From JAVVUJ01 sp964582545 (GTDB lineage Bacteria; Bacillota; Clostridia; Peptostreptococcales; Anaerovoracaceae), in the NCBI GenBank assembly GCA_964582545.1, contig CAZOSB010000009.1, positions 7,428 to 71,427 of the forward strand: 64,000 nucleotides of DNA, written 5' to 3'. This document shows positions 37,022 through 46,983 of this stretch, piece after piece. The position numbers and the translations under genes were made by a program. Under the pieces are notes generated by a model, which saw only the letters and a program-made list of their open reading frames with translations, was not told the origin of the DNA and did not search any database. Position 1 is the first letter of the stretch, and every line of letters begins with the position of its first letter.

Positions 37022-38053
37022 ATGAAGTTTCAATTTCCATATTGGAAAGATTTAAAGAACAAAAATATTATAATTAGCGGAGCCACTGGATTAATTGGTT
37101 CTGCTTTAGTCCATGTACTTATGGAACGAAACTTAAAATATAATAATAATATTAATATCATTGCTATTTCAAGATCAAAGTCGAAGGCAACGGAAAATTT
37201 CAAGGAATACTTCAAAAATAAAAACTTTACATATTTTGAGCATGATGTAAACAAACCTTTTGGAAAAGACACAGCTTTTAACTGTGATTACATCGTCCAT
37301 GGTGCCAGCAATACTCACCCGATTTCCTATGCAAATGACCCTATTGGAACTATCAGCACCAATGTAATGGGAACAAAAAATTTATTGGATTTTTGCTTAA
37401 CGCAAAAAAACTGTAGGTTTGTATTTCTTTCATCTGTAGAAATTTACGGAGAAAATCGCGGGGATATTCATAAATTCCCAGAAGATTATTGCGGTTATAT
37501 TGATTGTAATACGCTCAGGGCAGGGTATCCGGAAAGCAAAAGAACGGGGGAAGCCCTGTGTCAAGCATATAGTGCGGCACATGGTGTGGATATAGTAATT
37601 CCTCGGCTAAGTCGGACTTATGGACCATCCATGAGTTGGTCTGACAGCAAGGCAATCGCACAGTTTATAAAAAAGGCTGTAAGGAAAGAAAATATTACCT
37701 TAAAAAGCGAGGGTAATCAGCTATACTCTTATACCTATGTAATGGATGCAGTATCTGCAATTTTGTATATATTAACCGCGGGAATGAGGGGAGAAGCCTA
37801 CAATGTTGCTAGTAAGGAATCCGATGTCACCCTTAAAGAGTTGGCACAGACATTAGCAGATTTAGGGAGAACAGAAGTGAGCTATGAGTTTCCTGATAAG
37901 ATAGAATCAGCCGGTTATTCCAATGCCACGAAAGCTTTACTTAATACTGAAAAACTAGAATTGTTGGGCTGGAAAAGTTGTTATTCAATTCGAGATGGGT
38001 TAGAAGAGACTCTGAGGAAATTGAGCTATAGACATCAATTCCATGTTTTATAG
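37022..38053 (+). CDS. NAD-dependent sugar epimerase/dehydratase (extended SDR)
   Basis: A 343-residue extended short-chain dehydrogenase with the ISGATGLIGSALV nucleotide-binding motif, HGASNTHP near residue 94, SSVEIYGE near 137 and the catalytic YPESK near 176. It most resembles nucleotide-sugar epimerases or decarboxylases. It starts 2 bases after the cytidylyltransferase, so the two likely process one CDP- or UDP-linked precursor. The exact reaction is unknown. Confidence 0.8.
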   Translation: MKFQFPYWKDLKNKNIIISGATGLIGSALVHVLMERNLKYNNNINIIAISRSKSKATENFKEYFKNKNFTYFEHDVNKPFGKDTAFNCDYIVHGASNTHPISYANDPIGTISTNVMGTKNLLDFCLTQKNCRFVFLSSVEIYGENRGDIHKFPEDYCGYIDCNTLRAGYPESKRTGEALCQAYSAAHGVDIVIPRLSRTYGPSMSWSDSKAIAQFIKKAVRKENITLKSEGNQLYSYTYVMDAVSAILYILTAGMRGEAYNVASKESDVTLKELAQTLADLGRTEVSYEFPDKIESAGYSNATKALLNTEKLELLGWKSCYSIRDGLEETLRKLSYRHQFHVL

Positions 38054-38158
38054 GTTTCCCAAAACCATCATATTACAGAATTGATTCTATTAATAGAATC
38101 ATATAGAGATTTAATGATAGATAAGAAGATTTATTAAATTCAGTAAAAAAGGGGTTAT

Positions 38159-39523
38159 ATGGTCAGTGTAATTATTCCTGTATACAATGTGGTAAATTAT
38201 ATAGATAAATGTATGGAATCTGTCATAAATCAGACCTTTAGAGATATAGAAATCATATTAATCAATGATGGGTCAACTGATGGTTCAGATAAAAAATGTG
38301 AAATTTGGTCCCAATTAGACGATAGAATTATATATATAAGCAAGAAAAATCAGGGTCCCGGAATCAGCCGAAATATAGGGGTTAATGTTGCCCAATATCC
38401 GTATGTTACATTTCTTGATGCTGATGATTGGTGGGATTTAACCTATATAGAGAAAATGTACACTGCAGCAATACTTTCCAAAGCGGATATCGTATTATGC
38501 GATATCAATTATATAGAACAACTTCCTAATGGAGAGTACCAGATTGTTACTTCAAGATTGAGAATGCCAGAGGGGAAAATATTGATTCCTAGTGAGAATA
38601 TTAATGTGATTAACACTGCTAGAGCATTCTTATGTGGAAAATTGTTTAGGAAGAACTTGTTTACTAATTATCGTATTGAGCAACCCTCACACTACTACGA
38701 AGATTTAGCGGTAACACCTATTATTGTTGCACTAAGCAAAAGCTTATACCGCATTCCTATTCCTTTATACAATTATTTTAGAAATAGGAATGGAAGTACT
38801 ATGAATAGCTCGCTACATCTCGGGGATATGGTGTTGACATTAAGGGGACTGAAGCAAAGATTTGAGCAGCATGATTTATACAATCATTATTACGAAGCAT
38901 TTAAAAAGTTATCCTATAATCATGTTAGAGTCATCCTTAATAAAATTAATCAGCAAAAATCATCTAACAACCTATCTGATGAACATCGTAAAATTAAAAA
39001 AGAACTTTTTGATTTTATGGATGAAAATTTTGTGGGATGGATTAAGTTTGACGATAAAAGTTTTTCAATGATGGGTAGCCCTTATTTAAAAAAGGTTATT
39101 TCCAATATTACTTTTGTCCAGACAAGTTTCGTTCAAATTATAGGCAAGCAAAGGCTAAATGAGATAAAGTCGTCAGATTATCTTATTATAGATCTTTCAG
39201 ATGAATTAATTAATATATTACTGAAGCAGAATTTAGAGGAACAGGCTGATTCACTATATCATTTATTTGCTAAAATGTTAAACAAAATAAATCCTGAAAA
39301 GGTCTTTGTGGTTTCTAATAAATTAGAGGATATAACTGAAAAACGTCGAGAACACGAAGAACTTCAGGCATCAATTATAGAGAAATTATTTAATGAATAT
39401 TCTAACATGATATTACTGAATGTTGAAAAAGAATATCAAGTTGAGGACGAAGAAAGCCTTAGCTGGGAAATAGCGGATAGGATATTTTATGAGCTATCGA
39501 GAAAGGACAAACATAGTGAATGA
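38159..39523 (+). CDS. Glycosyltransferase family 2
   Basis: The 454-residue protein starts with the GT-A fold typical of family 2: SVIIPVYNVVNYIDKCMES, INDGSTDGS near residue 41 and the DxD-like LDADDWW near 90. The remaining 250 residues are charged and helical and may bind the acceptor. The start at ATG 38159 follows AAAAAAGGGG. Upstream lies an 18-base palindrome (38083-38100). Its 3' end overlaps the HAD gene by 8 bases. The donor sugar is unknown. Confidence 0.9.
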   Translation: MVSVIIPVYNVVNYIDKCMESVINQTFRDIEIILINDGSTDGSDKKCEIWSQLDDRIIYISKKNQGPGISRNIGVNVAQYPYVTFLDADDWWDLTYIEKMYTAAILSKADIVLCDINYIEQLPNGEYQIVTSRLRMPEGKILIPSENINVINTARAFLCGKLFRKNLFTNYRIEQPSHYYEDLAVTPIIVALSKSLYRIPIPLYNYFRNRNGSTMNSSLHLGDMVLTLRGLKQRFEQHDLYNHYYEAFKKLSYNHVRVILNKINQQKSSNNLSDEHRKIKKELFDFMDENFVGWIKFDDKSFSMMGSPYLKKVISNITFVQTSFVQIIGKQRLNEIKSSDYLIIDLSDELINILLKQNLEEQADSLYHLFAKMLNKINPEKVFVVSNKLEDITEKRREHEELQASIIEKLFNEYSNMILLNVEKEYQVEDEESLSWEIADRIFYELSRKDKHSE

Positions 39524-40154
39524 GCCTTTAATAAGATATAAAGCTATATTTTTTGATTTTGATGGAGTGATTCTTGATTCGACCAATATTAAAACTGAAG
39601 CTTTTAGAAAAATGTTTCATAGATATGGTTGCGAGATTGAGCAAGCTGTTGTAGAGTATCATCAAGAGAATGAGGGGATCTCTAGGTTTGTAAAGCTTAA
39701 ATATTGGTATGAAACTTTACTTCATCAAAGCTTAAGTGATGAAGAGTTACAAAGACTAGGGGAAGTCTTTTCAAGTATTGTAAAAGAGCAAGTAATGCAG
39801 GCTCCTTTTATAGCGGGTGCTATAGAGACCCTTGAACAATTGAGGGGCGAAGGTATTCCTGCATATATTATATCCGGCACACCGGAGCAGGAACTACAAG
39901 AGATTGTTAAGGAGCGGCAGCTGAATAAATACTTTAGAGGAATATATGGATCCCCGAAGACTAAGGTAGAGATTATTCGCACCATCATAAAAGAAGAAGG
40001 GTATAAACCCGAAGAGATTGTTTTCTTTGGGGATGCCATGACTGACTATTTGGCTGCAAATGAAACAGGGATTCATTTTATTGGAATTGTCAATAGGTTG
40101 AAGGAAAATATATTTCCTGAGGGTACAGTTTGTAGAAATGCTGTTATAATTTAA
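39516..40154 (+). CDS. HAD-superfamily phosphatase
   Basis: About 213 residues with all four HAD motifs: FDFDGVILDS (motif I), ISGTPE (II), SPKTKVEI lysine (III) and FFGDAMTDY (IV), plus a helical cap. It is probably a sugar-phosphate phosphatase in the glycan pathway. I favour GTG 39516, with AGAAAGGA about 9 bases upstream, over ATG 39489, which would lie deep inside the preceding glycosyltransferase gene. Confidence 0.85.
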   Translation: MNEPLIRYKAIFFDFDGVILDSTNIKTEAFRKMFHRYGCEIEQAVVEYHQENEGISRFVKLKYWYETLLHQSLSDEELQRLGEVFSSIVKEQVMQAPFIAGAIETLEQLRGEGIPAYIISGTPEQELQEIVKERQLNKYFRGIYGSPKTKVEIIRTIIKEEGYKPEEIVFFGDAMTDYLAANETGIHFIGIVNRLKENIFPEGTVCRNAVII

Positions 40155-40183
40155 AATTAATAATTTTAGAAAGCGAGTAGATC

Positions 40184-41368
40184 ATGGAGCAAGAAATCAT
40201 TCAAGAAATATTTAACCTCTCAAAAGATAGAGAATTGTTTATCTTTGGAGCAGGCGAGTATGGAATGAACTTATATTTAGAATTGAAAGGAAATAATATC
40301 GAAATTTTTGGATTTTTAGATAATAATTTAGGTAATAAAATAAAAAAAATAGATAATATTTTTGTTTATGAAGTATCGATTTTAAAAAAAGTTAAGAATC
40401 CTTTCATTGTTATTTCTATATTGAATAATAAAGCAGCTCAGGAAATAGCTACTCAATTAAAATCACTAAATTATATTTATAAAATCGACTATATTTATTT
40501 AAATTCTTATCATAATAAATTCGAATTTCCTTGCACAAATTGCTTGAGCTTTGTTCCAGCGGGGCATTATTATTCACCAATTCCTAATATTGAAGAATTG
40601 GAACAAGAGGGAGTATTTGAATATAGAGAGGACAAAGTAGAAGGTATAAATTTAAACGATGGAATCCAGAGGTATTTTTTCGATTCTATAAAAGAATATT
40701 ATAAAGAAATACCTTTTGACTATGAAAAAAAGGATGGTTTGCGTTATTGTTATAACAATAATTTTTATCCTTTTTTAGACGCTATTTTTCTTTATGGAAT
40801 GATGCGAAAAGTGAAACCAAAGAGAATTATTGAAGTTGGAAGTGGTTGGTCTTCATGCTTAATGTTAGACACAAATGAATTATTTTTTAATAATCAGATT
40901 AACTTAACATTTATTGAACCCAATACTGAAAGGTTAGAATCACTAGTAAAAACTCAGGGATTAAAGAATATTACGCTAATTCGTGAAGAGATTCAAAAAG
41001 TAGATATAAGTATTATCAAAGAGTTACAAAAAGATGATATCCTGTTTATAGATTCAACGCATGTTTCAAAAATAGGCAGTGATGTAAATCACCTATTTTT
41101 TCATGTATTACCTGCACTGAATAAAGGCGTTTACATACATTTACATGATATTTTCTTTCCCTTTGAATATCCAGAAAAATGGATTTATGAAGGAAGGGCG
41201 TGGACAGAAAACTACTTGTTACGATGCTTTTTACAGTATAATGATACCTTTGAAATAGTAGCTATGAATACTTATCTACTTGAAAAATATAGAGAAGAAT
41301 TCTATAAAGATTTTCCGAAATATTATGAAAGTAAAATCTCGGGAAGTATTTGGATTAAGAAAACATAA
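40184..41368 (+). CDS. SAM-dependent methyltransferase with N-terminal Rossmann module
   Basis: A 394-residue two-domain protein. Residues about 17-110 form a small Rossmann module (FIFGAGEYG, then GFLDNN) of the kind found in PglD N-termini. Residues about 205-390 form a class I methyltransferase with IEVGSGWSSC near 216, an acidic FIEPN strand end and a FIDSTH segment near 289, similar to the Methyltransf_24 group. It probably methylates a glycan residue on flagellin or a surface polymer. The same module type recurs on five other proteins of this locus. Confidence 0.75.
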   Translation: MEQEIIQEIFNLSKDRELFIFGAGEYGMNLYLELKGNNIEIFGFLDNNLGNKIKKIDNIFVYEVSILKKVKNPFIVISILNNKAAQEIATQLKSLNYIYKIDYIYLNSYHNKFEFPCTNCLSFVPAGHYYSPIPNIEELEQEGVFEYREDKVEGINLNDGIQRYFFDSIKEYYKEIPFDYEKKDGLRYCYNNNFYPFLDAIFLYGMMRKVKPKRIIEVGSGWSSCLMLDTNELFFNNQINLTFIEPNTERLESLVKTQGLKNITLIREEIQKVDISIIKELQKDDILFIDSTHVSKIGSDVNHLFFHVLPALNKGVYIHLHDIFFPFEYPEKWIYEGRAWTENYLLRCFLQYNDTFEIVAMNTYLLEKYREEFYKDFPKYYESKISGSIWIKKT

Positions 41369-41508
41369 TCGATGAAATTAATAGGAAAAAATTTTTAAAT
41401 TTTTTTATAAAAATAATACGAACTAACTATAATGAAGGGAATTGTCAGTTTTAAAACAATTAAGAATAACTAAAGCACAGCAAAGAAATATAGTTCTCTT
41501 ATAAGATC

Positions 41509-41549
41509 CCACATAACGGTTCTTAAAGAGATACATGTTGATTATGTGG
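41509..41549 (+). repeat. 8-bp inverted repeat overlapping a ribosome-binding site
   Basis: CCACATAA (41509-41516) is complementary to TTATGTGG (41542-41549). The right arm includes the first two G of the GGAGG before the FkbM gene, so the hairpin could mask the ribosome site. Confidence 0.4.
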
Positions 41550-41560
41550 AGGAATAAAAC

Positions 41561-42676
41561 ATGAGTAAAAAGGATTACGAGATATTTACGTGGGAGCAAG
41601 CTAAAGAAGCGGGTTTATCAACAAAACAACATGTAGATGAGTTTATTCTTTATGGGATGGGTCAGGTAGGTATTAATTATCTAAAAAACTTAATTGAAAT
41701 GGATATACATCCTGTTGCAATCTGTGATTCTGATGTGAGAAAACAAGGCACTTCAATTAATAACTATACAGTAAAATCATTAAGAGAAGTATTGGACAAG
41801 CAAAAAGATTTTAGTATCATAATAACCTCATTAAAGTTTTATGATGAAATTAGGGTGGAACTATTAGAGTTTCTTTCACCAGAAAAGATATTGGATATGA
41901 ACAGTACTAATATAGAATTGCTATACTCTAACACTAATAAGGCTAAAGCATTAATCTATCGTGAAAAGCAAAATTTTCTTAATTTGAGGAATATATTAGA
42001 AGATGAGAAATCAAAAGAGGTTTTGGACTGCCTACTAAAGGCAAGAACAAGTAATGATTTTAATATATACAAACAAATTAATGATAAGAACCAATATTTT
42101 CCAAATTTTTTAAATTTAAATAAATTTGAAGTTTTTGTAGATTGTGGGGCATATACAGGGGACACGATAGAGCAATTTATTATGATTACAAATAATCAAT
42201 TTAAAAAAATATATGCTTTTGAACCTTTTACAGATAGTTTTAATTGCTTGCAAAACATGGTCAATAATAAATTTAAGAATGATGGAAGAATCATTTCCTT
42301 TAATAAAGGTGTTTATAGCAAAAATGATATAATCCATTTTAAAGCAGATGAAATAAGTAAGGGGAGCAGTCATATTTGTGGCAAAGAAGAAAGTAATACT
42401 TCCATTGAAGCGGTATCACTTGATAGTTGTCTTAATGATATTCCTACATTTATTAAAATGGATATAGAAGGAAGTGAGCTCGAGGCATTAAAGGGTACGG
42501 AAAAACTTATCAGGCAGTATAAACCTAAATTGGCCATTTGCATTTACCATCAATTAGAGCATTTTTATAAAATTCCAGAGTATATTCACAGTTTAAATTT
42601 AGGCTATAAATATTATATAAGGCATCATGGAAGTAGCCCATATAGCATATGCGAAACCGTTTTTTATGCAATATGA
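41561..42676 (+). CDS. FkbM-family methyltransferase with N-terminal Rossmann module
   Basis: A 371-residue protein. Residues about 25-115 form a small Rossmann module (LYGMGQVGINYL, then ICDSDVRKQG). Residues about 185-370 form the FkbM methyltransferase: FVDCGAYTGDT near 190, AFEPF near 217, and KMDIEGSELEALKG near 298. FkbM enzymes usually O-methylate sugars or polyketides, so here it likely caps a glycan. A 192-base gap precedes it, holding an inverted repeat that overlaps its ribosome site. Confidence 0.85.
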   Translation: MSKKDYEIFTWEQAKEAGLSTKQHVDEFILYGMGQVGINYLKNLIEMDIHPVAICDSDVRKQGTSINNYTVKSLREVLDKQKDFSIIITSLKFYDEIRVELLEFLSPEKILDMNSTNIELLYSNTNKAKALIYREKQNFLNLRNILEDEKSKEVLDCLLKARTSNDFNIYKQINDKNQYFPNFLNLNKFEVFVDCGAYTGDTIEQFIMITNNQFKKIYAFEPFTDSFNCLQNMVNNKFKNDGRIISFNKGVYSKNDIIHFKADEISKGSSHICGKEESNTSIEAVSLDSCLNDIPTFIKMDIEGSELEALKGTEKLIRQYKPKLAICIYHQLEHFYKIPEYIHSLNLGYKYYIRHHGSSPYSICETVFYAI

Positions 42677-42806
42677 ACAGGAAATGATTTAAGCAAGAGT
42701 TAGGAAGTAGGGTTTAGGTAGAACCGTTATTAAAATGTAAATAATAAAATAATGTTTTAAGATATCAAGATAACTAATAGAAAATAGTCTTAGGAGAATA
42801 ATACAT

Positions 42807-44153
42807 ATGAAAATATCAATAATTGGTGTTGGTTATGTTGGACTTGTAACAGGCGTTTGTTTTGCAGAAATGGGAAATGACGTATATTGCGTAGACATCA
42901 ATAAAGAAAAAATTGAAATGCTAAATAATTTAGAGCTACCCATTTATGAGCCTGGTCTATATGATGTGATGAAATCAAATTATACAGAGCAGAGAATTAA
43001 ATTTTCTCATAATATAAGAGAGGCAATCCATAGAGCAGATTTAGTATTTATTGCAGTGGGCACGCCGGCAGGTCAAGATGGGAGTGCTGATTTGACCTAT
43101 GTATTAAATGTGGCAGAAGAAATAGGTAGGCACATTCATAATCACCTTTACGTAATCAATAAATCCACTGTACCCGTAGGTACTGCAGATTTGGTAAAAA
43201 TGAAAATTCAAGAGAAAATAGATGCTCGATTTCAGGGTAAAGACAAACGTTTTCATCCAACATTTGACGTAATTTCCAACCCTGAGTTTCTGAAAGAAGG
43301 CACCGCTCTAAATGATTGCATGAGACCTGACCGGGTGATAATCGGAACTAGCAATGAAAAAGCATTAAAAGTTTTAAAGGAATTGTATATGCCATTTATT
43401 CGAAATACAGAAAACTTTATTTCAATGGATATAAAAAGTGCAGAGATGACAAAATATGTAGCTAATTGCATGCTTGCTACAAAGATTTCTTTTATGAACG
43501 AAATGGCAAATATCTGCGAGAAGGTGGGTGCAGACATCAATCAGGTTAGAATGGGAATCGGAAGCGACCAAAGAATCGGATACCATTTTATTTATCCAGG
43601 ATGTGGGTATGGAGGAAGCTGTTTTCCCAAAGACATCAAAGCATTGATTAAAACAGGTCAGCAATATGGATATGAACCAAGAATTTTAAGTTCAGTAGAG
43701 GAAGTAAATCAAAGACAAAAGTATAAAATAGTAGAAAAGATTAAAAAGCGATTAGGTGAGGATTTGAATGGAAAGACATTTGGAGTGTGGGGATTGGCAT
43801 TTAAACCAGATACCGATGATATGCGAGAAGCTAGTTCTATTACAATTATCAATGAGCTTACCAAAAGTGGGGCAAAGATAAGGGCTTATGATCCTAAGGC
43901 AATGAATGAAGCAAAATACATTTATTTAAAAAATAATAATAACATTGAATATGTATCAGCTAAGTATGAGGCGCTGCTCAATGCTGATGCGATGATAATG
44001 ATAACAGAGTGGAAAGAGTTTCGTAGCCCAGATTTTCATGAGATAAAAAGGCTCATGAATCAGCCGCTAATATTTGATGGAAGAAATCAATATAATCAGC
44101 GATCCTTGAATCAATTAGGCATTGAATATCATCAGATTGGAGTAGCCACATGA
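42807..44153 (+). CDS. ugd: UDP-glucose 6-dehydrogenase
   Basis: Oxidises UDP-glucose to UDP-glucuronate with two NAD. The 448-residue protein has the N-terminal IIGVGYVGLVTGVCFAEMG, the nucleotide-sugar segment SNPEFLKEGTA near residue 156 and the catalytic cysteine in GYGGSCFPKD near 271. GDP-mannose dehydrogenase is the alternative, but the next gene uses UDP-glucuronate, which supports this call. It overlaps that gene by 4 bases. Confidence 0.92.
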   Translation: MKISIIGVGYVGLVTGVCFAEMGNDVYCVDINKEKIEMLNNLELPIYEPGLYDVMKSNYTEQRIKFSHNIREAIHRADLVFIAVGTPAGQDGSADLTYVLNVAEEIGRHIHNHLYVINKSTVPVGTADLVKMKIQEKIDARFQGKDKRFHPTFDVISNPEFLKEGTALNDCMRPDRVIIGTSNEKALKVLKELYMPFIRNTENFISMDIKSAEMTKYVANCMLATKISFMNEMANICEKVGADINQVRMGIGSDQRIGYHFIYPGCGYGGSCFPKDIKALIKTGQQYGYEPRILSSVEEVNQRQKYKIVEKIKKRLGEDLNGKTFGVWGLAFKPDTDDMREASSITIINELTKSGAKIRAYDPKAMNEAKYIYLKNNNNIEYVSAKYEALLNADAMIMITEWKEFRSPDFHEIKRLMNQPLIFDGRNQYNQRSLNQLGIEYHQIGVAT

Positions 44154-45085
44154 AGAGAATCTTAGTGACAGGAGGTGCAGGTTTTATAGGGTCTCACCTA
44201 TGCAAACGGCTGATAAGTGAAGGAAGTGAAGTAATTTGCTTAGATAATCTGTTCACCGGCAAAAAAGAAAATATATCATCCCTTTTAGCAAGTCCTAACT
44301 TTGAGTTTATCAGGCATGATATCATCGACCCTATCTCATTGGACGTGGATGAAATCTATAATTTGGCATGCCCCGCATCGCCAATACATTACCAATATGA
44401 TGCTATAAAAACTGTTAAAACAAATATTATAGGAACAATCAACATGTTAGGGATAGCTAAAAGGACAGGGGCTAAGTTAGTTCAAGCTTCTACTAGTGAA
44501 GTGTATGGAGATCCTAACATTCATCCTCAGACTGAGGAGTATTGGGGAAATGTAAATCCCATAGGCATTAGAAGCTGCTATGATGAGGGTAAGCGTTGTG
44601 CGGAGACTCTTTGTTTTGATTATTATAGGCAGTATGGTATCAAAATAAAGATTGTTCGGATTTTTAATACATATGGTCCCAATATGCGTCCTGATGATGG
44701 GCGGGTAGTGAGTAATTTCATAGTACAAGCCTTAGGGGGAAGGGATATTACAATTTATGGTGATGGCATGCAAACTCGTTCATTTTGTTATGTGGATGAT
44801 TTAATAGAAGGTTTTATTAAAATGATGAATACGGAACTTAATATCACTGGTCCTATTAATTTAGGAAATCCTAAAGAGTTTACCGTGATAGAGTTGGCAA
44901 ATGAAATTCTAAAAAAAATAAAGTCTGCTTCAAAACTAAAATTTGAGCCTTTACCTCAGGACGATCCACGAAAAAGAAAACCGGATATATCTAAAGCTAA
45001 AGAAGTGTTGAATTGGAGTCCCACTGTGCAGCTGTCCCAAGGGCTAGATAGTACAATTGACTATTTTAGAAACATAAGTAAGTAG
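44150..45085 (+). CDS. UDP-glucuronate decarboxylase (UDP-xylose synthase)
   Basis: A 311-residue extended SDR: TGGAGFIGSHL at the N-terminus, NLACPASP near residue 72, and the distinctive SCYDEGKRCAETL segment near 142 holding the catalytic Tyr and Lys of UDP-xylose synthases. The RIFNTYGPNMRPDDGRV segment is also typical. Coupled by a 4-base overlap with ugd, it should convert UDP-glucuronate to UDP-xylose for a glycosyltransferase of this locus. Confidence 0.9.
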   Translation: MKRILVTGGAGFIGSHLCKRLISEGSEVICLDNLFTGKKENISSLLASPNFEFIRHDIIDPISLDVDEIYNLACPASPIHYQYDAIKTVKTNIIGTINMLGIAKRTGAKLVQASTSEVYGDPNIHPQTEEYWGNVNPIGIRSCYDEGKRCAETLCFDYYRQYGIKIKIVRIFNTYGPNMRPDDGRVVSNFIVQALGGRDITIYGDGMQTRSFCYVDDLIEGFIKMMNTELNITGPINLGNPKEFTVIELANEILKKIKSASKLKFEPLPQDDPRKRKPDISKAKEVLNWSPTVQLSQGLDSTIDYFRNISK

Positions 45086-45099
45086 GAAGGATAGTTTTT

Positions 45100-46851
45100 A
45101 TGAAGATTGCGCATTTCTCAGCAAAAGATACAGTTGGAGCTTTTGGAGCTGCATATGATTTGCATAAAGCACTAAAAGATATGGGGGAAGAGTCATATTT
45201 TTTTGTTAAGGAGAAAACTAGGAATGATCAAGAGGTAATAGTGTTAGAAATAGGAGAGGATCAACAATTCTTAGATAACATTAATGAAGTTTATTTTAGA
45301 AGTAATATATATAAAGGTAATAGTATTACTTCTTTTCCGTACCCCAGTATTCATTTAGATAAAAAAACCATTGAATTTTTTGAACAATTTGATGTTTTTC
45401 ACATGCATTGGATTTCAGGATTTATTTCGTATGAAACGATTGCAAAACTTAGTTTTCTTGGGAAACCCATATTCTGGACATTGCATGATCAATATCCACT
45501 TACAGCTTGTTGCCATTATACCCATGGCTGCGAAAAGTATAAAGAGGGCTGTAATGATTGTCCTCAATTAGTGGTTGATACTCACGATATTACTAAGTAT
45601 TTATTTGAAGTTAAAAATAAGTATATAAAAAATAATGTTACTATAATTGCAACTAGTAATTGGATGGTCGAAATGGCTAAAAATAGCAAACTATACAACC
45701 ATTCTCAAATAAATATTATACCATATTCAATTGATACGCAAGTTTTTTACCCAAAGTCAAAAGTTAAATCCAAGAATGCATTGGGTTTTTCTGAAGATAC
45801 AAAAATTATTTTAATTGGGGCACAATCTTTGAATCAAAGAGTAAAAGGCTATGACCAATTATATAAAACTTTACAACACCTGTTAAATGAAGAAAATAGT
45901 AAAAGTTTATTAGAAAATAATAATTTACATTTGGTTACCTTTGGAAGTAATGTAAATTTTGTCTGTGACTTTCCTATCCCTTGTAAGAACATGGGATTCA
46001 TATCTGATAAAGGAGAGTTAGCTACTCTATACTCTGCTGCAGATGTTTTTGTATTTCCTAGCATTGAGGAGGCCTTTGGGCTTACCTCCATTGAAGCAAT
46101 GGCATGTGGTACACCTGTAGTAGCTTTTAATATATGTGCAATGAAAGATGTAATAATAGATGGAACGAATGGATATAAATCAGAGATAAATGATTATAGC
46201 AAAATGTCTGAAAACATTAATAAGGTATTACAAAGTAATGGAGCGATGAGTGAATCCTGCAGAGAGTTTACTAATTTATATTATAAATTAGATATTCAAG
46301 CAAAAAAAATGTTAAAATTATATAAAGAAATATCTGACAAACAGCATAAAAATGAACGAAGAGAAAATTTGAAAATTGAGGATATACCACAAATAGACCG
46401 AGTTATATTACCTTTTATTAAAGATTATCTTTTTGAGATGGTAACGAGTAATTCTAATGATTCAATTGGACAATTTAAGTTATTAGAACTTGAGCTTCAG
46501 ATGGACCATCTTTCAAAAATAGCATTTATCACAATTAATTATTTAATAAAAAATAAAAAACTCTTGAAACATGATAAAATAATCATATATGGCGCAGCAA
46601 ATCTCGGAGAAAAGTTTTTAAAAACAATTAAGTATTTTGATCTGGATTTAATAGGATACGTTGATTCAGATTCAAGCAAATGGGAGAAGACGTTTTGTGG
46701 TTACAAAATTCTTTCCCTCTTAGAGTTGGAAAGAATAAAATCTGAAAAATTAAAAATTATAATTGCAAGTGCTTCCATTAAGGAAATATCTGAAACTTTA
46801 AATAAAATGGGATTTACAAATGATATAAATTATTTTGCTTTTATAAGATAA
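45100..46851 (+). CDS. Glycosyltransferase family 4 with C-terminal Rossmann module
   Basis: A 583-residue protein. The N-terminal 410 residues form a GT-B glycosyltransferase: HMHWISGF near residue 102, a Cys-rich insert (CCHYTHGC, then CNDCP) near 145, and the donor-binding FPSIEEAFGLTSIEAMACG near 325. Near residue 496 begins the small Rossmann module (IYGAANLGEKFL, then GYVDSDSS). It follows the UDP-xylose gene by 14 bases, so a xylosyltransferase is a reasonable but unproven guess. Confidence 0.85.
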   Translation: MKIAHFSAKDTVGAFGAAYDLHKALKDMGEESYFFVKEKTRNDQEVIVLEIGEDQQFLDNINEVYFRSNIYKGNSITSFPYPSIHLDKKTIEFFEQFDVFHMHWISGFISYETIAKLSFLGKPIFWTLHDQYPLTACCHYTHGCEKYKEGCNDCPQLVVDTHDITKYLFEVKNKYIKNNVTIIATSNWMVEMAKNSKLYNHSQINIIPYSIDTQVFYPKSKVKSKNALGFSEDTKIILIGAQSLNQRVKGYDQLYKTLQHLLNEENSKSLLENNNLHLVTFGSNVNFVCDFPIPCKNMGFISDKGELATLYSAADVFVFPSIEEAFGLTSIEAMACGTPVVAFNICAMKDVIIDGTNGYKSEINDYSKMSENINKVLQSNGAMSESCREFTNLYYKLDIQAKKMLKLYKEISDKQHKNERRENLKIEDIPQIDRVILPFIKDYLFEMVTSNSNDSIGQFKLLELELQMDHLSKIAFITINYLIKNKKLLKHDKIIIYGAANLGEKFLKTIKYFDLDLIGYVDSDSSKWEKTFCGYKILSLLELERIKSEKLKIIIASASIKEISETLNKMGFTNDINYFAFIR

Positions 46852-46983
46852 ATTTAAAAAGGAATAATTAATAAAAAATTAGAATCAAGTAGAAGTTTCA
46901 TAGCTTAAAGTCTAACTAAAAAAAATCACTTTATTTAAATAGGTTGTTAAGAGAGGCGTTATACAAGTTAATAGGAGAAGAAA

